From Fuerstiella sp. (GTDB lineage Bacteria > Planctomycetota > Planctomycetia > Planctomycetales > Planctomycetaceae): a DNA stretch of 64,000 nt. Position numbers and translations under genes: made by a program. The stretch covers positions 22,840-86,839 of the forward strand of contig JABABI010000026.1 of the NCBI GenBank assembly GCA_014238335.1. Direction: 5' to 3'. This document shows positions 17,838 through 27,532 of this stretch, one piece after another. The notes under the pieces are model-generated. The model was not told the origin of the DNA. It saw only the letters and a program-made list of their open reading frames with translations, and ran no database searches. Numbering within the stretch: position 1 is the first letter of the stretch; each line of letters starts with the position of its first letter.

Positions 17838-19376
17838 GTGACTTTCATGAAATCTGAGATTCTCACCTTTCTGTCGCCCGTCCGCAGTCGACTTCGCACT
17901 CAGTCAGTGGTCGCACTTCTCAGTAAGGGGGCGGTCATCGGAGGCGTCTTCTGTGTGTTACTGGCAATTGCTCGAGCCGCATCTGGTGTTTCCGTGGCTG
18001 CGTCCGCTCTTGTTGGGGGATTTCTCCTGTGCACCGGAGGCGCAGCCGTATTTGGCCTGGTACTGAAACGATCATGGCATGACGCGGCCGCAGCCGTCGA
18101 CAAACACTATCGATTGAAAGACCGAACAGTAACAGCGCTCGAATTTACGAATCAGCAGACGACGACTCCGTTGCAGAAACTTCAGCTTCAGGACGCCACC
18201 AGTCATCTGGGCACCGTAAACCCCAGAGACGTCGTTCCGCTTGGTGTTCCCCGTCGATGGGGATGGGCCGTGTTGTCCCTGGTGGTTTCAACTGCTCTGA
18301 TGCTCATGCCGATTGGTGGCCGCATTCAAGCCGATCTGTCGCAACCTAAAGGCATTGGTCTGGCAGCGAAACAGATTCAGTCAGAACTTGATGAGATGGA
18401 ACAACTGGCGGCGGAATCAGGTATCGAAGACCTGAAGAATCTCGTCGCACGTCTCAAAGAGGATTTCAAACAACTGGAAACGCCGGAAACAGATGTCCGA
18501 GAGTCGCTCGAAACCATTTCCGAGATGCAGCGGAAGATGCAGGAAATGATGGCTCAGATGAACGTCGCAGAAATGGATGCTCAATTGAGTGCACTTGGGG
18601 AAGCCCTTTCCGGGGCAGAGGCATTTAAGCCCGTTGCAGACGCTCTGAAGAAGGAAGATCTGGAGAGGGCCGCAGAAGAGCTTGCAAACGTCAGCCCCGA
18701 AGACATGGATCGTCGCGAATCTCGTCCAACAAGCGAAAAGTTGTCGAAGACGGCCGCATCGGCAAATGAGCGTGGTCTGAGCAAATTAAGCGAACAGCTT
18801 TCGCAGCTGTCAGAAGCAATGAAGGCGGACGACAGTGAGAGCACCCGCGAAACCAGCAAGAGTCTGGCACAGGAAATCAAACGCCACAGTCTGGCAAAAA
18901 ACATCCGTAACATGCTGAGCAGCAAAAGTGACAAGCTGGGTGCCAGCAAGAAACTGTGTTCGGCGAATGCCAACAGCAATGGAGAAGGCCAGGGAGATGG
19001 CGAAGGTTTGAATCTGGCAAAGGGACAATCGGAAAAGACAAGCAATAGTCCCAGTAAGAAGGCGGGAGCCAAATCTGCGGGCAACATCAACGGCAGGACA
19101 ACGGAACTGGAAAGTCAACGTCAGATGGCCAGTCTGACAGGACAGATGGGTGCAGACGGCGATTCAGAGTTTGAAACAATCACGTCTTCGGAAGCTCAGG
19201 AACAGGCTCAGCGTCAGGCCCGACAAGCCTTCGCTAAATACCAGAAGATGTCAGAAGCTGTTCTGGAATCCGAGCCGATTCCACTGGGACATCGACAGAC
19301 CATTCGTAAATATTTTGAATTGATTCGCCCGAATACTGACAACCAGCTCCCATTGAAAGGTGGCGCGTCCCCATAG
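17838..19376 (+). CDS. Membrane-anchored coiled-coil protein of unknown function
   Basis: A 512-residue protein. Two or three membrane segments occupy roughly residues 30-80 (GAVIGGVFCVLLAIARAA and ASALVGGFLLCTGGAAVFGLV), and another lies near 140-160 (WAVLSLVVSTALMLMPIGG). Next comes a long acidic, Gln/Glu/Met-rich coiled coil (about 175-340), then a low-complexity Ser/Lys/Asn/Gly tail. The C-terminal helix ends near GHRQTIRKYFELIRP. Similar proteins occur in planctomycetes near MoxR/BatA genes and resemble DUF4175-type proteins in outline; I cannot confirm that family. It stands alone here on the plus strand. Confidence 0.8.
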   Translation: MTFMKSEILTFLSPVRSRLRTQSVVALLSKGAVIGGVFCVLLAIARAASGVSVAASALVGGFLLCTGGAAVFGLVLKRSWHDAAAAVDKHYRLKDRTVTALEFTNQQTTTPLQKLQLQDATSHLGTVNPRDVVPLGVPRRWGWAVLSLVVSTALMLMPIGGRIQADLSQPKGIGLAAKQIQSELDEMEQLAAESGIEDLKNLVARLKEDFKQLETPETDVRESLETISEMQRKMQEMMAQMNVAEMDAQLSALGEALSGAEAFKPVADALKKEDLERAAEELANVSPEDMDRRESRPTSEKLSKTAASANERGLSKLSEQLSQLSEAMKADDSESTRETSKSLAQEIKRHSLAKNIRNMLSSKSDKLGASKKLCSANANSNGEGQGDGEGLNLAKGQSEKTSNSPSKKAGAKSAGNINGRTTELESQRQMASLTGQMGADGDSEFETITSSEAQEQAQRQARQAFAKYQKMSEAVLESEPIPLGHRQTIRKYFELIRPNTDNQLPLKGGASP

Positions 19377-19757
19377 TTCCGGTTGTCCAATGCCGCTGTT
19401 TCCAGAGTTTGGAGCTGTTTCCGACAACACGTGGCTTGTCCGGGCCCGTGGGACGCACACCGAGCAGGGGCGATGACTTTCTGCGCGGCCATGAATCGGC
19501 ATAAGACGCTTTCGCATGTTCGACGCGAACGAGTTTTGATCCGAAAAATCCGAGTGCCGCGTCCAGCAGCCTGCCCACTCATTCATCTGCGTTGTACTTC
19601 GGGCTCTGGTGTTCCGTGCATGTTGACGAGATTTCGGCATCAGACGGTGTCAACTGTGTGCTCCGCTCCATGGTGGCTGTGAAGACCACTCTCGGCATGA
19701 GAAAAGGCATGTCCAGCAGCGACAAGAGTGGACGGAAGCAGGCACTTGGCTTAAAGC
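19377..19757. other. Intergenic stretch, no gene recognised
   Basis: About 380 bases between the coiled-coil gene and the small lipoprotein. The minus-strand frames here (for example 19251-19640) overlap the coiled-coil gene and have shadow-like composition. No terminator or repeat was seen. Confidence 0.45.
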
Positions 19758-19934
19758 CTACAAGGCAGGAGGCACTGGCGGCGGCGCCCAGCGTTCCAGG
19801 TTTTGTGCGGTTGCCGGCACTGACGGGCCAGCATCACTTCTCTTGGACGTGCGTGTCGCAGATCCGGACGTGGAGCATCCGGTAAGACCGACGATGACGA
19901 ACATACACAACAATGCAAACTGAATTGACCGCAT
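19758..19934 (-). CDS. Small predicted lipoprotein
   Basis: A 58-residue protein from the ATG at 19934, with AAGGA about 10 bases upstream. The signal peptide MRSIQFALLCMFVIVGLTGC ends in a lipobox (LTGC), so the mature protein would be a lipid-modified 38-residue peptide rich in Ser, Thr and Pro, ending in WAPPPVPPAL. Membrane anchoring is inferred. The function is unknown. It stands alone on the minus strand in a gene-poor interval. Confidence 0.7.
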   Translation of the reverse strand: MRSIQFALLCMFVIVGLTGCSTSGSATRTSKRSDAGPSVPATAQNLERWAPPPVPPAL

Positions 19935-20347
19935 AACAGAGACATCCTTCTCGTGAAAAACCTGCACGGAGTCAACAAATTAACCCGTGGGAAAAACTTC
20001 CGTCTGAAGGACTAGTTCGAATCTTTGCTGCCGAAACTTTTCCCGGCTTGGCGGAATCTGCCGGAAAGCGGAATTGGCGGGGGTAGTTTTCTGCTGGTGC
20101 AGTACAAATCGCATACGCCAATTGTGCCGAATCTTAGGGCCGGATCGACCGTCACGCTGTCAGCTGGTCGTCCAAGCATGGCTGCACGTACTCGTGCAGA
20201 AGCAACCCACGGACGTGAAGACAGGCGTATCGCAGATCGCGGTAACCAACATTGCCTGGACAAGCGTGGTGCATACAGTGTTAAATATGTGAACAATTGA
20301 CAGCGGCCTGGACACCAGCCCACACAATGCAGCGAGTGAGTTACGGT
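19935..20347. other. Intergenic stretch before a DUF1501 gene
   Basis: About 410 bases with promoters expected on both sides, for the lipoprotein (minus) and DUF1501 (plus). No open frame has a plausible protein. There is no DUF1549/DUF1553 gene here, although such a gene normally precedes DUF1501. Confidence 0.45.
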
Positions 20348-21793
20348 ATGAATATTCTGGACACGATTCGACTTGAGCAATCTCGGCGAAGCTTCCTGAG
20401 TCGAACTTCCAGCGGGATTGGTACGCTGGCGCTGAGTTCGATTATGGCGCCCGATTTGCTGGAGGCAGCGGAAGGCGACGGCGTTGGCGGTCCCAAATGG
20501 GAGGGTGTTGTTAAGCCGTTGCACTTTCCTCAAAAGTGCAAACGAGTGATCCATCTTTGTATGGCTGGTGGGGCTTCACATCTGGAAACTCTGGACTACA
20601 AAGAAAAGCTGGCGGCTCTGGACGGCAAGCCGATGCCGAAGTCATTCACCGAGGGGCAGCCAATTGCTCAACTGCAGGGACAGCGAGATAAGTTGAAGTG
20701 CCTGGGGCCTCAGCACAAATTTGTGAAGCACGGCCAGTCGGGACTGGCCCTCAGCAGCATACTGCCTCACATTGGTTCTATGGCAGACGATCTGTGCATT
20801 ATCAATTCCCTTCATACAGACCAGATCAATCATGATCCTGCACATACTCTGATGAACACCGGGACCAGCATTCCAGGCCGCCCGTCGATGGGATCGTGGA
20901 TGCTGTACGGCCTCGGGAGCGCCTCCGAAAATCTTCCAGGTTATGTGGTGATGACGTCGGTCGGAGGCGGGCAGTCACAGCCAATCGCGGCGCGGCAGTG
21001 GCACAGCGGTTTTCTGCCAAGTCGTTTTCAGGGCGTAGAGTTTCGTTCGACCGGGGATCCGGTGTTGTACGTAAAAAGTCCGAATGGCGTGAGCCTCGGT
21101 CAACAGCGCGATGTGATCGATGCTGTGCAGTCACTGAATCGAATTGGCAATGAAACCTTTCAGGATCCGGAGGTAGCCACTCGCATTGCGCAGTACGAAC
21201 TAGCCTTCAGAATGCAGACGTCGGTACCAGAATTGATGGATGTTTCGGGAGAGCCAAAGCATATTCTGAAAATGTACGGCACTCAGGGTGGTGACGGCAG
21301 CTATGCGTCCAACTGTTTGCTGGCTCGACGACTGGCGGAACGAGGCGTTCGGTTCATTCAGCTGTATCACCGCGGCTGGGACCACCACGGTGGTATTAAG
21401 AATGCCTCGGCGGTTACGGCAAAGATTGTCGACCAGGGAACAGCGGCGTTGCTGAAGGACTTGAAGCAGCGTGATATGCTGGACGAAACGCTGGTGATCT
21501 GGGGCGGCGAATTTGGACGTACACCGATGGCGCAGGGATCCGGTCGAGATCACCACATTAAAGGTTTTTCGACATGGATGGCCGGAGGTGGTGTGAAGGG
21601 TGGCCTCCGCCACGGAGCCACGGATGAACTGGGGTATGCGGCGGTCGACGACAAAGTGCACGTCAATGATCTGCATGCCACCATGCTGCGTCTGCTGGGT
21701 ATTCATCACGAAAAGCTGACGTATCGATTTCAGGGGCGTGACTTTCGTCTGACCGATGTCAGTGGCAACGTGGTGGAAAAAATTCTGGCATGA
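20348..21793 (+). CDS. DUF1501 exported protein, no PSD1 partner
   Basis: A 481-residue protein from the ATG at 20348. The N-terminus has a Tat-type twin-arginine motif (QSRRSFLSR) and a weak hydrophobic stretch. The body follows the DUF1501/sulfatase-like fold: VIHLCMAGGASHLETLDYK near the start, WDHHGG in the middle, VIWGGEFGRTP, then GRDHH in the last third. These Asp/His clusters resemble an alkaline-phosphatase-fold metal site, but the reaction of DUF1501 proteins is unknown. They are typically encoded after PSCyt1/DUF1549/DUF1553 genes, and no such gene precedes this one. Export to the periplasm via Tat is inferred. Confidence 0.88.
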   Translation: MNILDTIRLEQSRRSFLSRTSSGIGTLALSSIMAPDLLEAAEGDGVGGPKWEGVVKPLHFPQKCKRVIHLCMAGGASHLETLDYKEKLAALDGKPMPKSFTEGQPIAQLQGQRDKLKCLGPQHKFVKHGQSGLALSSILPHIGSMADDLCIINSLHTDQINHDPAHTLMNTGTSIPGRPSMGSWMLYGLGSASENLPGYVVMTSVGGGQSQPIAARQWHSGFLPSRFQGVEFRSTGDPVLYVKSPNGVSLGQQRDVIDAVQSLNRIGNETFQDPEVATRIAQYELAFRMQTSVPELMDVSGEPKHILKMYGTQGGDGSYASNCLLARRLAERGVRFIQLYHRGWDHHGGIKNASAVTAKIVDQGTAALLKDLKQRDMLDETLVIWGGEFGRTPMAQGSGRDHHIKGFSTWMAGGGVKGGLRHGATDELGYAAVDDKVHVNDLHATMLRLLGIHHEKLTYRFQGRDFRLTDVSGNVVEKILA

Positions 21794-21983
21794 TTCGGAC
21801 GTTGGGGTACCCCCATCAACCGGACGCCACACATCGAAAACCGTAGAGTGTGCCAACTAATTCAGACAGCGGTTTGAAGTTGCTGCGATTGTTCTGGTAG
21901 TCTCCCCGACTCCCTGTCATCTCATCATCTCTGCGGGATGGCGGCGGACTGACCGCCCATTTGCCGACCCGATTCCCGTTCTC

Positions 21984-23414
21984 ATGCCCAAAGATTTCCT
22001 CAAAAACGCCCGCGACGAATACGACGTCGTCGTCATTGGCAGTGGTCTTGGCGGACTGACGTCGGCCAATGTTCTGGCCCGGCAGGGATATTCCGTACTG
22101 CTGCTGGAACATCACTACCAGCTGGGCGGTATGGCCACCTGGTTCAAACGCCGAGGCGGACACATCTTCGACATTTCCCTGCACGGATTTCCGATGGGGA
22201 TGATCAAGAGTTGTCGCAAGTACTGGACCCAGGAGATCGCGGATTCCATCGTTCAGCTCAGGGGAATCCGATTCGAGAACCCTCAGTTTTCGGTCCGGAC
22301 GACCTTCGATCGCGTCGATTTCACCAACATTCTGACCAATAAGTTTGGTGTCGCTTCGGAATCCATCACCGCGTTCTTTGACAAAGCGCGGAGTATGAAT
22401 TTCTTTGATGACCAGGCGACGACGACACGCCAGCTGTTTGAAGAGTTTTTCCCGGGCCGCGACGACGTTGTACGCCTGCTGATGGAGCCGATTACTTACG
22501 CGAATGGTTCGACTCTGGAGGACCCGGCCATTACTTACGGCATCGTGTTTTCGAACTTCATGCACAAGGGAGTCTACACATTCGAAGGCGGCACCGATGC
22601 TCTGGTGACCAAGATGAAGGAAGAGCTGATTCGCAACGGCGTTGACGTTCGCATTCGCACACTGGTGGAAAAAATCGAAGTCAGTCGTGATCGGCAGGTC
22701 CAGGCGGTTGTGGTGAATGGACGCCGGATCAAGTGTCGAGCGGTCATGTCCAACGCCAATTTGAAATCAACCATTCTGAAGCTTGCCGGTGAAGAACACT
22801 TCGATAAGTCGTACATTGAATCTGCCCAGGCCGTGCGGCTGAACAGCAGCAGCTGCCAGGTGTACATGGCCCTGAAGCCAGCCGAAGGCTTTGACGAAGA
22901 CGTTGGCGACCTGCTGTTCCACTCCGAGCACAGCGGATTTGATATTGAGGCCATGCTCAGCATGAATGTCAGCAGTCGCACCTTCAGCTTCTACTACCCG
23001 CGAACCCGACCGGGCAGCGATCGCTGGATGATCGTGTCCTCGACGAATGCCAACTATAAAGACTGGGCCGACCTGTCCGACGAAGATTATCGTGCGGCAA
23101 AGAAGGATCTGGAAGAAACGACGTTGAACTGTCTGGAACAGTACGTTCCGGACGTTCGAGCGAAACTGGATCATATTGAGGCGGCCACGCCGCGGACCTT
23201 CAAACATTACACGCGACACATCGCCGGATCGTCGTTTGGCACAAAGTTTGAGGGGCTGCAGGTGAGCAAAGATCTGCCACAGCAGGTCGGTGGGCTGTTT
23301 CACGCAGGTTCCGTGGGCATTATCATGTCGGGCTGGCTGGGGGCTGTGAACTACGGAGTCATCGTCAGCAACGACGTGGACAAGTATCTGACACCAGCCA
23401 ACGCGACCGTGTAG
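21984..23414 (+). CDS. FAD-dependent oxidoreductase, phytoene-desaturase/CrtI-like
   Basis: A 476-residue flavoprotein. The Rossmann FAD motif is near the N-terminus ([20 protein letters not shown], then [13 protein letters not shown]). The CrtI-type C-terminal FAD segment is at [19 protein letters not shown]. Between them are the [21 protein letters not shown] region and the MSNANLKST segment typical of this superfamily. Members desaturate, isomerise or saturate isoprenoid or retinoid polyenes. No phytoene or squalene synthase gene is adjacent, so the substrate is not assigned. It starts 190 bases after the DUF1501 gene on the same strand. Confidence 0.85.
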   Translation: MPKDFLKNARDEYDVVVIGSGLGGLTSANVLARQGYSVLLLEHHYQLGGMATWFKRRGGHIFDISLHGFPMGMIKSCRKYWTQEIADSIVQLRGIRFENPQFSVRTTFDRVDFTNILTNKFGVASESITAFFDKARSMNFFDDQATTTRQLFEEFFPGRDDVVRLLMEPITYANGSTLEDPAITYGIVFSNFMHKGVYTFEGGTDALVTKMKEELIRNGVDVRIRTLVEKIEVSRDRQVQAVVVNGRRIKCRAVMSNANLKSTILKLAGEEHFDKSYIESAQAVRLNSSSCQVYMALKPAEGFDEDVGDLLFHSEHSGFDIEAMLSMNVSSRTFSFYYPRTRPGSDRWMIVSSTNANYKDWADLSDEDYRAAKKDLEETTLNCLEQYVPDVRAKLDHIEAATPRTFKHYTRHIAGSSFGTKFEGLQVSKDLPQQVGGLFHAGSVGIIMSGWLGAVNYGVIVSNDVDKYLTPANATV

Positions 23415-24015
23415 AGATTTTGAGCCGTTCCGGGACGACAGCCGCGGTCACAGGCGACAGCATAGTACGCCGATTCATACCCACGAAGAACGTGTTTCGG
23501 CCAATTCGTTGTGGGTCCCACGAGCCTGAACGAGCTGGGTGCATCCGTTGGTTGGAGGGTGTTGAATGGGAAGCTGATGGGCAGTCCTTTGCCCGCTCTC
23601 TCCCGCCGTCTTACCGTACCAGACAAGTGTTCATTGGTTTTGGAGAACCGCTTCCTCTCAGGGGCTGGTCTCACCTGGCGGAATGCAGGGCGTTTCTGCG
23701 TCATTCATGGTGCGGGTCTGTTTGCACAGCAGACAACTGAGAGAACAGAGTTCTCGATACATGGTTTCTCTGTGGCCTTCTGTCCCCCAAGTGCCCGGCG
23801 AGCCATGGGCCATTGATCTTTAGCCACTAAAATCTCGAAAAAACGCGAAATGGACGCCATCTGAACCGACTCAGATCTGTGGTACGTTGAGCTCCCGCCG
23901 TAGAAATTCCAATATCTGAAACTGTTCCTTCGGGGGAGAGGATCAAGCTCAGGGCCGCGTGGCCCCTCCAACGATCGGATGCACACGAATGAGCGGCCTG
24001 TTTTCATAAAACACT
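23415..24015. other. Intergenic stretch, no gene recognised
   Basis: About 600 bases between the convergent FAD enzyme and ygfZ genes. The short frames have no start signals or family resemblance. A small GC hairpin (GGGCC-GCGT-GGCCC, near 23956) is the only structure seen, without a T-run. Confidence 0.45.
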
Positions 24016-25029
24016 CTAAACAAGCCGGTCGACGCGAACGGTTGGTCCATCCTTGATCTTTGCGAGCACTGGAGAGGAGTTCGCCGCCAGCTTTACCGGC
24101 AACGGAAGCAACACCGGAAAACTCGCTTCGGCGACCATGGAACGCGACGTTACGGTCGGCAGTTCTTCACCATTCTTCGTATCATCAGCGATGGTGGCCC
24201 AGCCCTGATACAGCTTGCGATTGACGTGTCCCATCGCATCCAGCCGGGCAATCGGCTCCTGTCCCAGATAGCAGCCTTTGGTGTACGAGATCGCGACCTC
24301 GTTTCGGTCGGCCTCCGGCGCCAGGTGGTCGCCCGTCAGGTCCGTTCCGATGATCGGGTATCCTTCCAGTATTCTCAGATGGTGAAACGTGCTGTCCCCC
24401 GCCGCAGTGGCAACGCTTGTGAGTTCATTCCATGTTTCCACAGCGGATTCGTCCGTCACGGATACGAAGGCCGCTGGCAGATCATTCCAGTTCGTCTGCA
24501 ACACGGTAGCGTCACCATTCATCCGGCACCCGGGGGCTGAAAACACCTCCATACGGTTCACCGCCCGAAGAACGTCCTGCGTCTGCGGTCCGGCAACGGC
24601 GAACATTGTGCGTTCCGCAGACAGTGACGTTAGTGTGACATCTTCTGTAATGATGTACCGATTAAGATGATCGAGTAGTGTATTCTCGTTACCTGGCAGC
24701 ATATGAATCTCATGAAATTCTTTCCCGGCCAGAACGTATCCGTGTGCCAGAATCCTGGCCTTTACATCGCAGAAGAAGGCTTCGCAGTACTGTCCTGACT
24801 CCAGGTCATTGACGTTGTTCGTGCAGAAGTTGTGCAAAAACTTCGTTCGATCCTTTCCCGTTACCCGAATGCAGATAAGGTCCAGCAGCGGGCACACCAC
24901 GGCAGATTCCTGCAGTGCGCAGATTTTGTGTTCAGCGTCACCAGAACAGTTGACGAACATTTGGCCGTCCGTCGCGGCGGAAATGTCAGCGCCCTGTTGC
25001 TTCAGCAGATCGAGTAGGTCAGACGACAT
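24016..25029 (-). CDS. ygfZ: YgfZ/GcvT-fold folate-binding protein
   Basis: A 337-residue protein of the GcvT-like tetrahydrofolate-binding fold. The YgfZ signature KGCYLGQEPIAR begins at residue 251, with Cys253 the conserved reactive cysteine. An N-terminal VTGKDRTKFLHNFCTNNV segment also fits the family. YgfZ supports assembly or repair of certain Fe-S proteins, especially radical-SAM enzymes such as MiaB. An A-type Fe-S carrier (erpA) is about 1.2 kb upstream on the same strand. The gene is 87 bases after the DUF6807 gene. Confidence 0.92.
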   Translation of the reverse strand: MSSDLLDLLKQQGADISAATDGQMFVNCSGDAEHKICALQESAVVCPLLDLICIRVTGKDRTKFLHNFCTNNVNDLESGQYCEAFFCDVKARILAHGYVLAGKEFHEIHMLPGNENTLLDHLNRYIITEDVTLTSLSAERTMFAVAGPQTQDVLRAVNRMEVFSAPGCRMNGDATVLQTNWNDLPAAFVSVTDESAVETWNELTSVATAAGDSTFHHLRILEGYPIIGTDLTGDHLAPEADRNEVAISYTKGCYLGQEPIARLDAMGHVNRKLYQGWATIADDTKNGEELPTVTSRSMVAEASFPVLLPLPVKLAANSSPVLAKIKDGPTVRVDRLV

Positions 25030-25116
25030 AAGAATCCGGTTTCTGATACGAAAGACGTTACCTGGCCCGTCCAGGTGTAGGAGATCAATATGGCAGGGCC
25101 ATAGTTCATCGCCAGA

Positions 25117-26064
25117 CTATGGTTGACCGTTCGCTGCGAAGTCTGCGAACAATTCCGGGATCTTCGCCTGTTCGACAGATCCGCGATGAATCACCAGTCG
25201 GTATCGCAGGATGGTCGGAGTTTTTGGCGATATTTCAACAGCGTCCGCGCCCGGGTATTGAGCATTTTGCATGCTGCGTCCGGCCCGCAGGATCCACGGC
25301 TCAGGATATCCCGGATTTGATGGATGAGACAGAATCGCAACTCCCTGCTTTCCGTCCGAAATATCGATCCACGGTCCCGCCTCAACTGCTGTTTTTTGTG
25401 GTTCGACGTCACCCTCGTGGCCAACGAACTTCTGGTCTTGCGAAAGTTTGATTCGTGGCGAAAAGCCGCCGTAGCCCTTCACGTCTTCCGATCCACCGAT
25501 ACGGACATTTTGCAGCAATGCCGTTAGCGAGATTTTGAAGTCCAGCAGTCGATGGTCGTTGTGGGCAGGATGAACGGTAATCATTGTTTGCTCGGCGACG
25601 ATGGGGACCATCTCTCCGGCCTGATCGGATAGTTGTGAGGACTTCCACTGCACGTTGGCGATCAGCCTGAGGCGACCGTCGGTGCCATATTCGACACCCT
25701 GCGACTGAACGTCCCAAAGAAAGTCTTTACAGACCCACGCGTCACCGACCTTCTGATCATCAACCCAGACCTGATGCCACGCCCAGAAGATGCCACGATG
25801 GTGCCCGTGGTCGTCAGGGAAATCTTCAGTAATGACGTCTCCATCCAGATCATGCAGCGGATGAATGTAATTCGCTCGCGGCCAGGCGCCGTCCAGCGAT
25901 TTTGTCCGCAGCTGATAATGAAGAAGCGACTTACCGGATTCGGTTACGGTGATGCCGCCGGGGGTAATCTCAGCCTTCAGCCCCGACCGTTCGGCGGCCT
26001 GCCCCAAGGTGCCGCCGGCCGTGGCGATGAGCATCCAGCAAAGGTGTTTCAAACAGTCCTGCAT
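25117..26064 (-). CDS. Secreted DUF6807 (PmoA-like) protein
   Basis: A 315-residue protein with a signal peptide (HLCWMLIATAGGTLGQA). The conserved core YIHPLHDLDGDVITEDFP then DHGHHRGIFWAWH (about residues 66-97), rich in His and Asp, matches DUF6807, annotated as PmoA-like. The family is abundant in planctomycete genomes and is probably extracytoplasmic; its reaction is not established. The His/Asp cluster suggests metal or sugar binding, which is inference. It lies between erpA and ygfZ on the same strand, but erpA has its own terminator. Confidence 0.85.
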   Translation of the reverse strand: MQDCLKHLCWMLIATAGGTLGQAAERSGLKAEITPGGITVTESGKSLLHYQLRTKSLDGAWPRANYIHPLHDLDGDVITEDFPDDHGHHRGIFWAWHQVWVDDQKVGDAWVCKDFLWDVQSQGVEYGTDGRLRLIANVQWKSSQLSDQAGEMVPIVAEQTMITVHPAHNDHRLLDFKISLTALLQNVRIGGSEDVKGYGGFSPRIKLSQDQKFVGHEGDVEPQKTAVEAGPWIDISDGKQGVAILSHPSNPGYPEPWILRAGRSMQNAQYPGADAVEISPKTPTILRYRLVIHRGSVEQAKIPELFADFAANGQP

Positions 26065-26154
26065 GTGTCAGGCACCAGCGTGTAGAGATACGGACGATTC
26101 GCGAGTCAATTATGGGCATATCGTCTGCAGATGGACCGGCATTCGTCAAGCAAC

Positions 26155-26189
26155 AAAAAAAGACCTCAACGTCGCAACAGACGTTGAGG
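26155..26189 (-). terminator. Rho-independent terminator after erpA
   Basis: Read on the minus strand, CCTCAACGTC pairs perfectly with GACGTTGAGG (10 bp, 6-base loop). It is followed by TCTTTTTTT (complement of 26155-26163). It lies about 30 bases beyond the erpA stop. Confidence 0.93.
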
Positions 26190-26220
26190 CCATAATCAGC
26201 CGATGAGCGGTCCAGCCCGT

Positions 26221-26553
26221 TTAGGCAGAGAAGCTGCTGCCGCAGCCGCAGCTCTTTACGGCGTTCGGGTTGTTGAATGTAAACCCGCGCTTGTCCAGGC
26301 CCGTATAAAAATCAACTGTTGTTCCATCCAGGAACAAATCACTCTTCTTGTCCACGACCACCCCGACACCGTGTTGTTCACCAAAGACGTCTTTGGCATC
26401 GTCGTACTCATTGGTGAAATTGAAGTCGTACTGGAATCCGCTGCAGCCGCCCCCAACAACGCCTACACGAACGTATTTCAACTCCGGACGATTCTGCTCG
26501 TCCAGTACACGCCTGATCTCGTTAGCTGCAGCTTCGGTCAGCATAATACCCAT
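26221..26553 (-). CDS. erpA: A-type Fe-S carrier, ErpA/IscA family
   Basis: A 110-residue protein of standard family length. The three conserved cysteines are present: Cys37 in GGGCSGFQY, and Cys102 and Cys104 in SCGCGSSF near the C-terminus. A-type carriers receive an Fe-S cluster from a scaffold and pass it to targets. Choosing between ErpA, IscA and SufA by eye is not possible; ErpA is the best guess because there is no isc or suf operon around it. It is followed by a perfect intrinsic terminator. Confidence 0.93.
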   Translation of the reverse strand: MGIMLTEAAANEIRRVLDEQNRPELKYVRVGVVGGGCSGFQYDFNFTNEYDDAKDVFGEQHGVGVVVDKKSDLFLDGTTVDFYTGLDKRGFTFNNPNAVKSCGCGSSFSA

Positions 26554-26799
26554 TTTTGACTCCTGATTTGATTTGCGATGCCTGAGCAGTCGATAATGTG
26601 CTGCTTATTCATTGGTCAGAGGAAATGGTCGCTCCCACCAACCGACGTTTTCTCTGTAAAACACTACGTTAGGCGAACTACTATCTACTGGACATTTTAT
26701 TCGACGTAAGGTACTGAGTGTCAAGCACGTCCTTAGTGTAAATCCTTGTATTTCCCACCAAGAGCCGGAACTTCTTACTTTCCAGGAGATTTTCTGCCC

Positions 26800-27285
26800 A
26801 TGTGCCACAGTCATCAGCCAGGAATTGCCCAACGGAACTGCATTGCCTCCGTTGTCACCACATTGGCCCTGATAAGTGTCGGCGGCTGCGCAGAGCACGT
26901 CGTCGTGGATCCGGACTCGGAAATCAATGGCATGGCTGAGCGGTTGACGGTGGACGAATCTTCCACCGTCACCCACGAAACTGTTGACTTCAACGACGCT
27001 GTGGCGGACGCTGAAACGTCTGGAAAAACGCTCATTGTGGACTTCGGGGCAACGTGGTGTGGCCCATGTCGAATGTTGAAACCTGAAATGGAAAAGGTAT
27101 CGGCCCAGGCACGGGGCCAGGTAATCGTGTTGACGGTCGATGTTGATACCCAACATGACCTGGCGGCCCATTTTCAGGTAGGGGCGATTCCGGACATCCG
27201 GTTCTTTCAGCACGGTAAGGCTGCCGGCGGAGTCGTCGGATTTCACACAGCCGACCAGATCATTGCGAAGATTCCGTCTCCTTAG
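26800..27285 (+). CDS. Thioredoxin-fold lipoprotein
   Basis: A 161-residue protein from the ATG at 26800, with AGGAGA about 10 bases upstream. A signal peptide ends in a lipobox (ISVGGC), so it is probably a lipid-anchored periplasmic protein. The thioredoxin domain fills the rest, with the redox motif WCGPC in TWCGPCRMLKPEMEKV and the cis-Pro region GAIPDIRFF. The active site is thioredoxin-like (CGPC) rather than DsbA-like. The redox partner is unknown. It stands upstream of the PSD1 gene on the same strand, separated by 247 bases. Confidence 0.9.
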   Translation: MCHSHQPGIAQRNCIASVVTTLALISVGGCAEHVVVDPDSEINGMAERLTVDESSTVTHETVDFNDAVADAETSGKTLIVDFGATWCGPCRMLKPEMEKVSAQARGQVIVLTVDVDTQHDLAAHFQVGAIPDIRFFQHGKAAGGVVGFHTADQIIAKIPSP

Positions 27286-27532
27286 CCGTTCAGGTGGGTC
27301 GTGAGACTAAGGGGGACCTGCAAATGGAGAACCTGGTGAACAGGACGGCAAGTGCGAACCAAATGACAGACGCCGCCGGTAATGTCATTGTTGTGGAATC
27401 AGTGCCGTGGCGCAACCAAACTCATCGTGGCTGCAAAAAGGAATCACTGTGCATTTGTGGTGACCTTCTCGCTACAATCCACAACCACGCCGGACCTTCC
27501 CGCCCATTTCAGTCCTCACCAACCGGGCTCCC

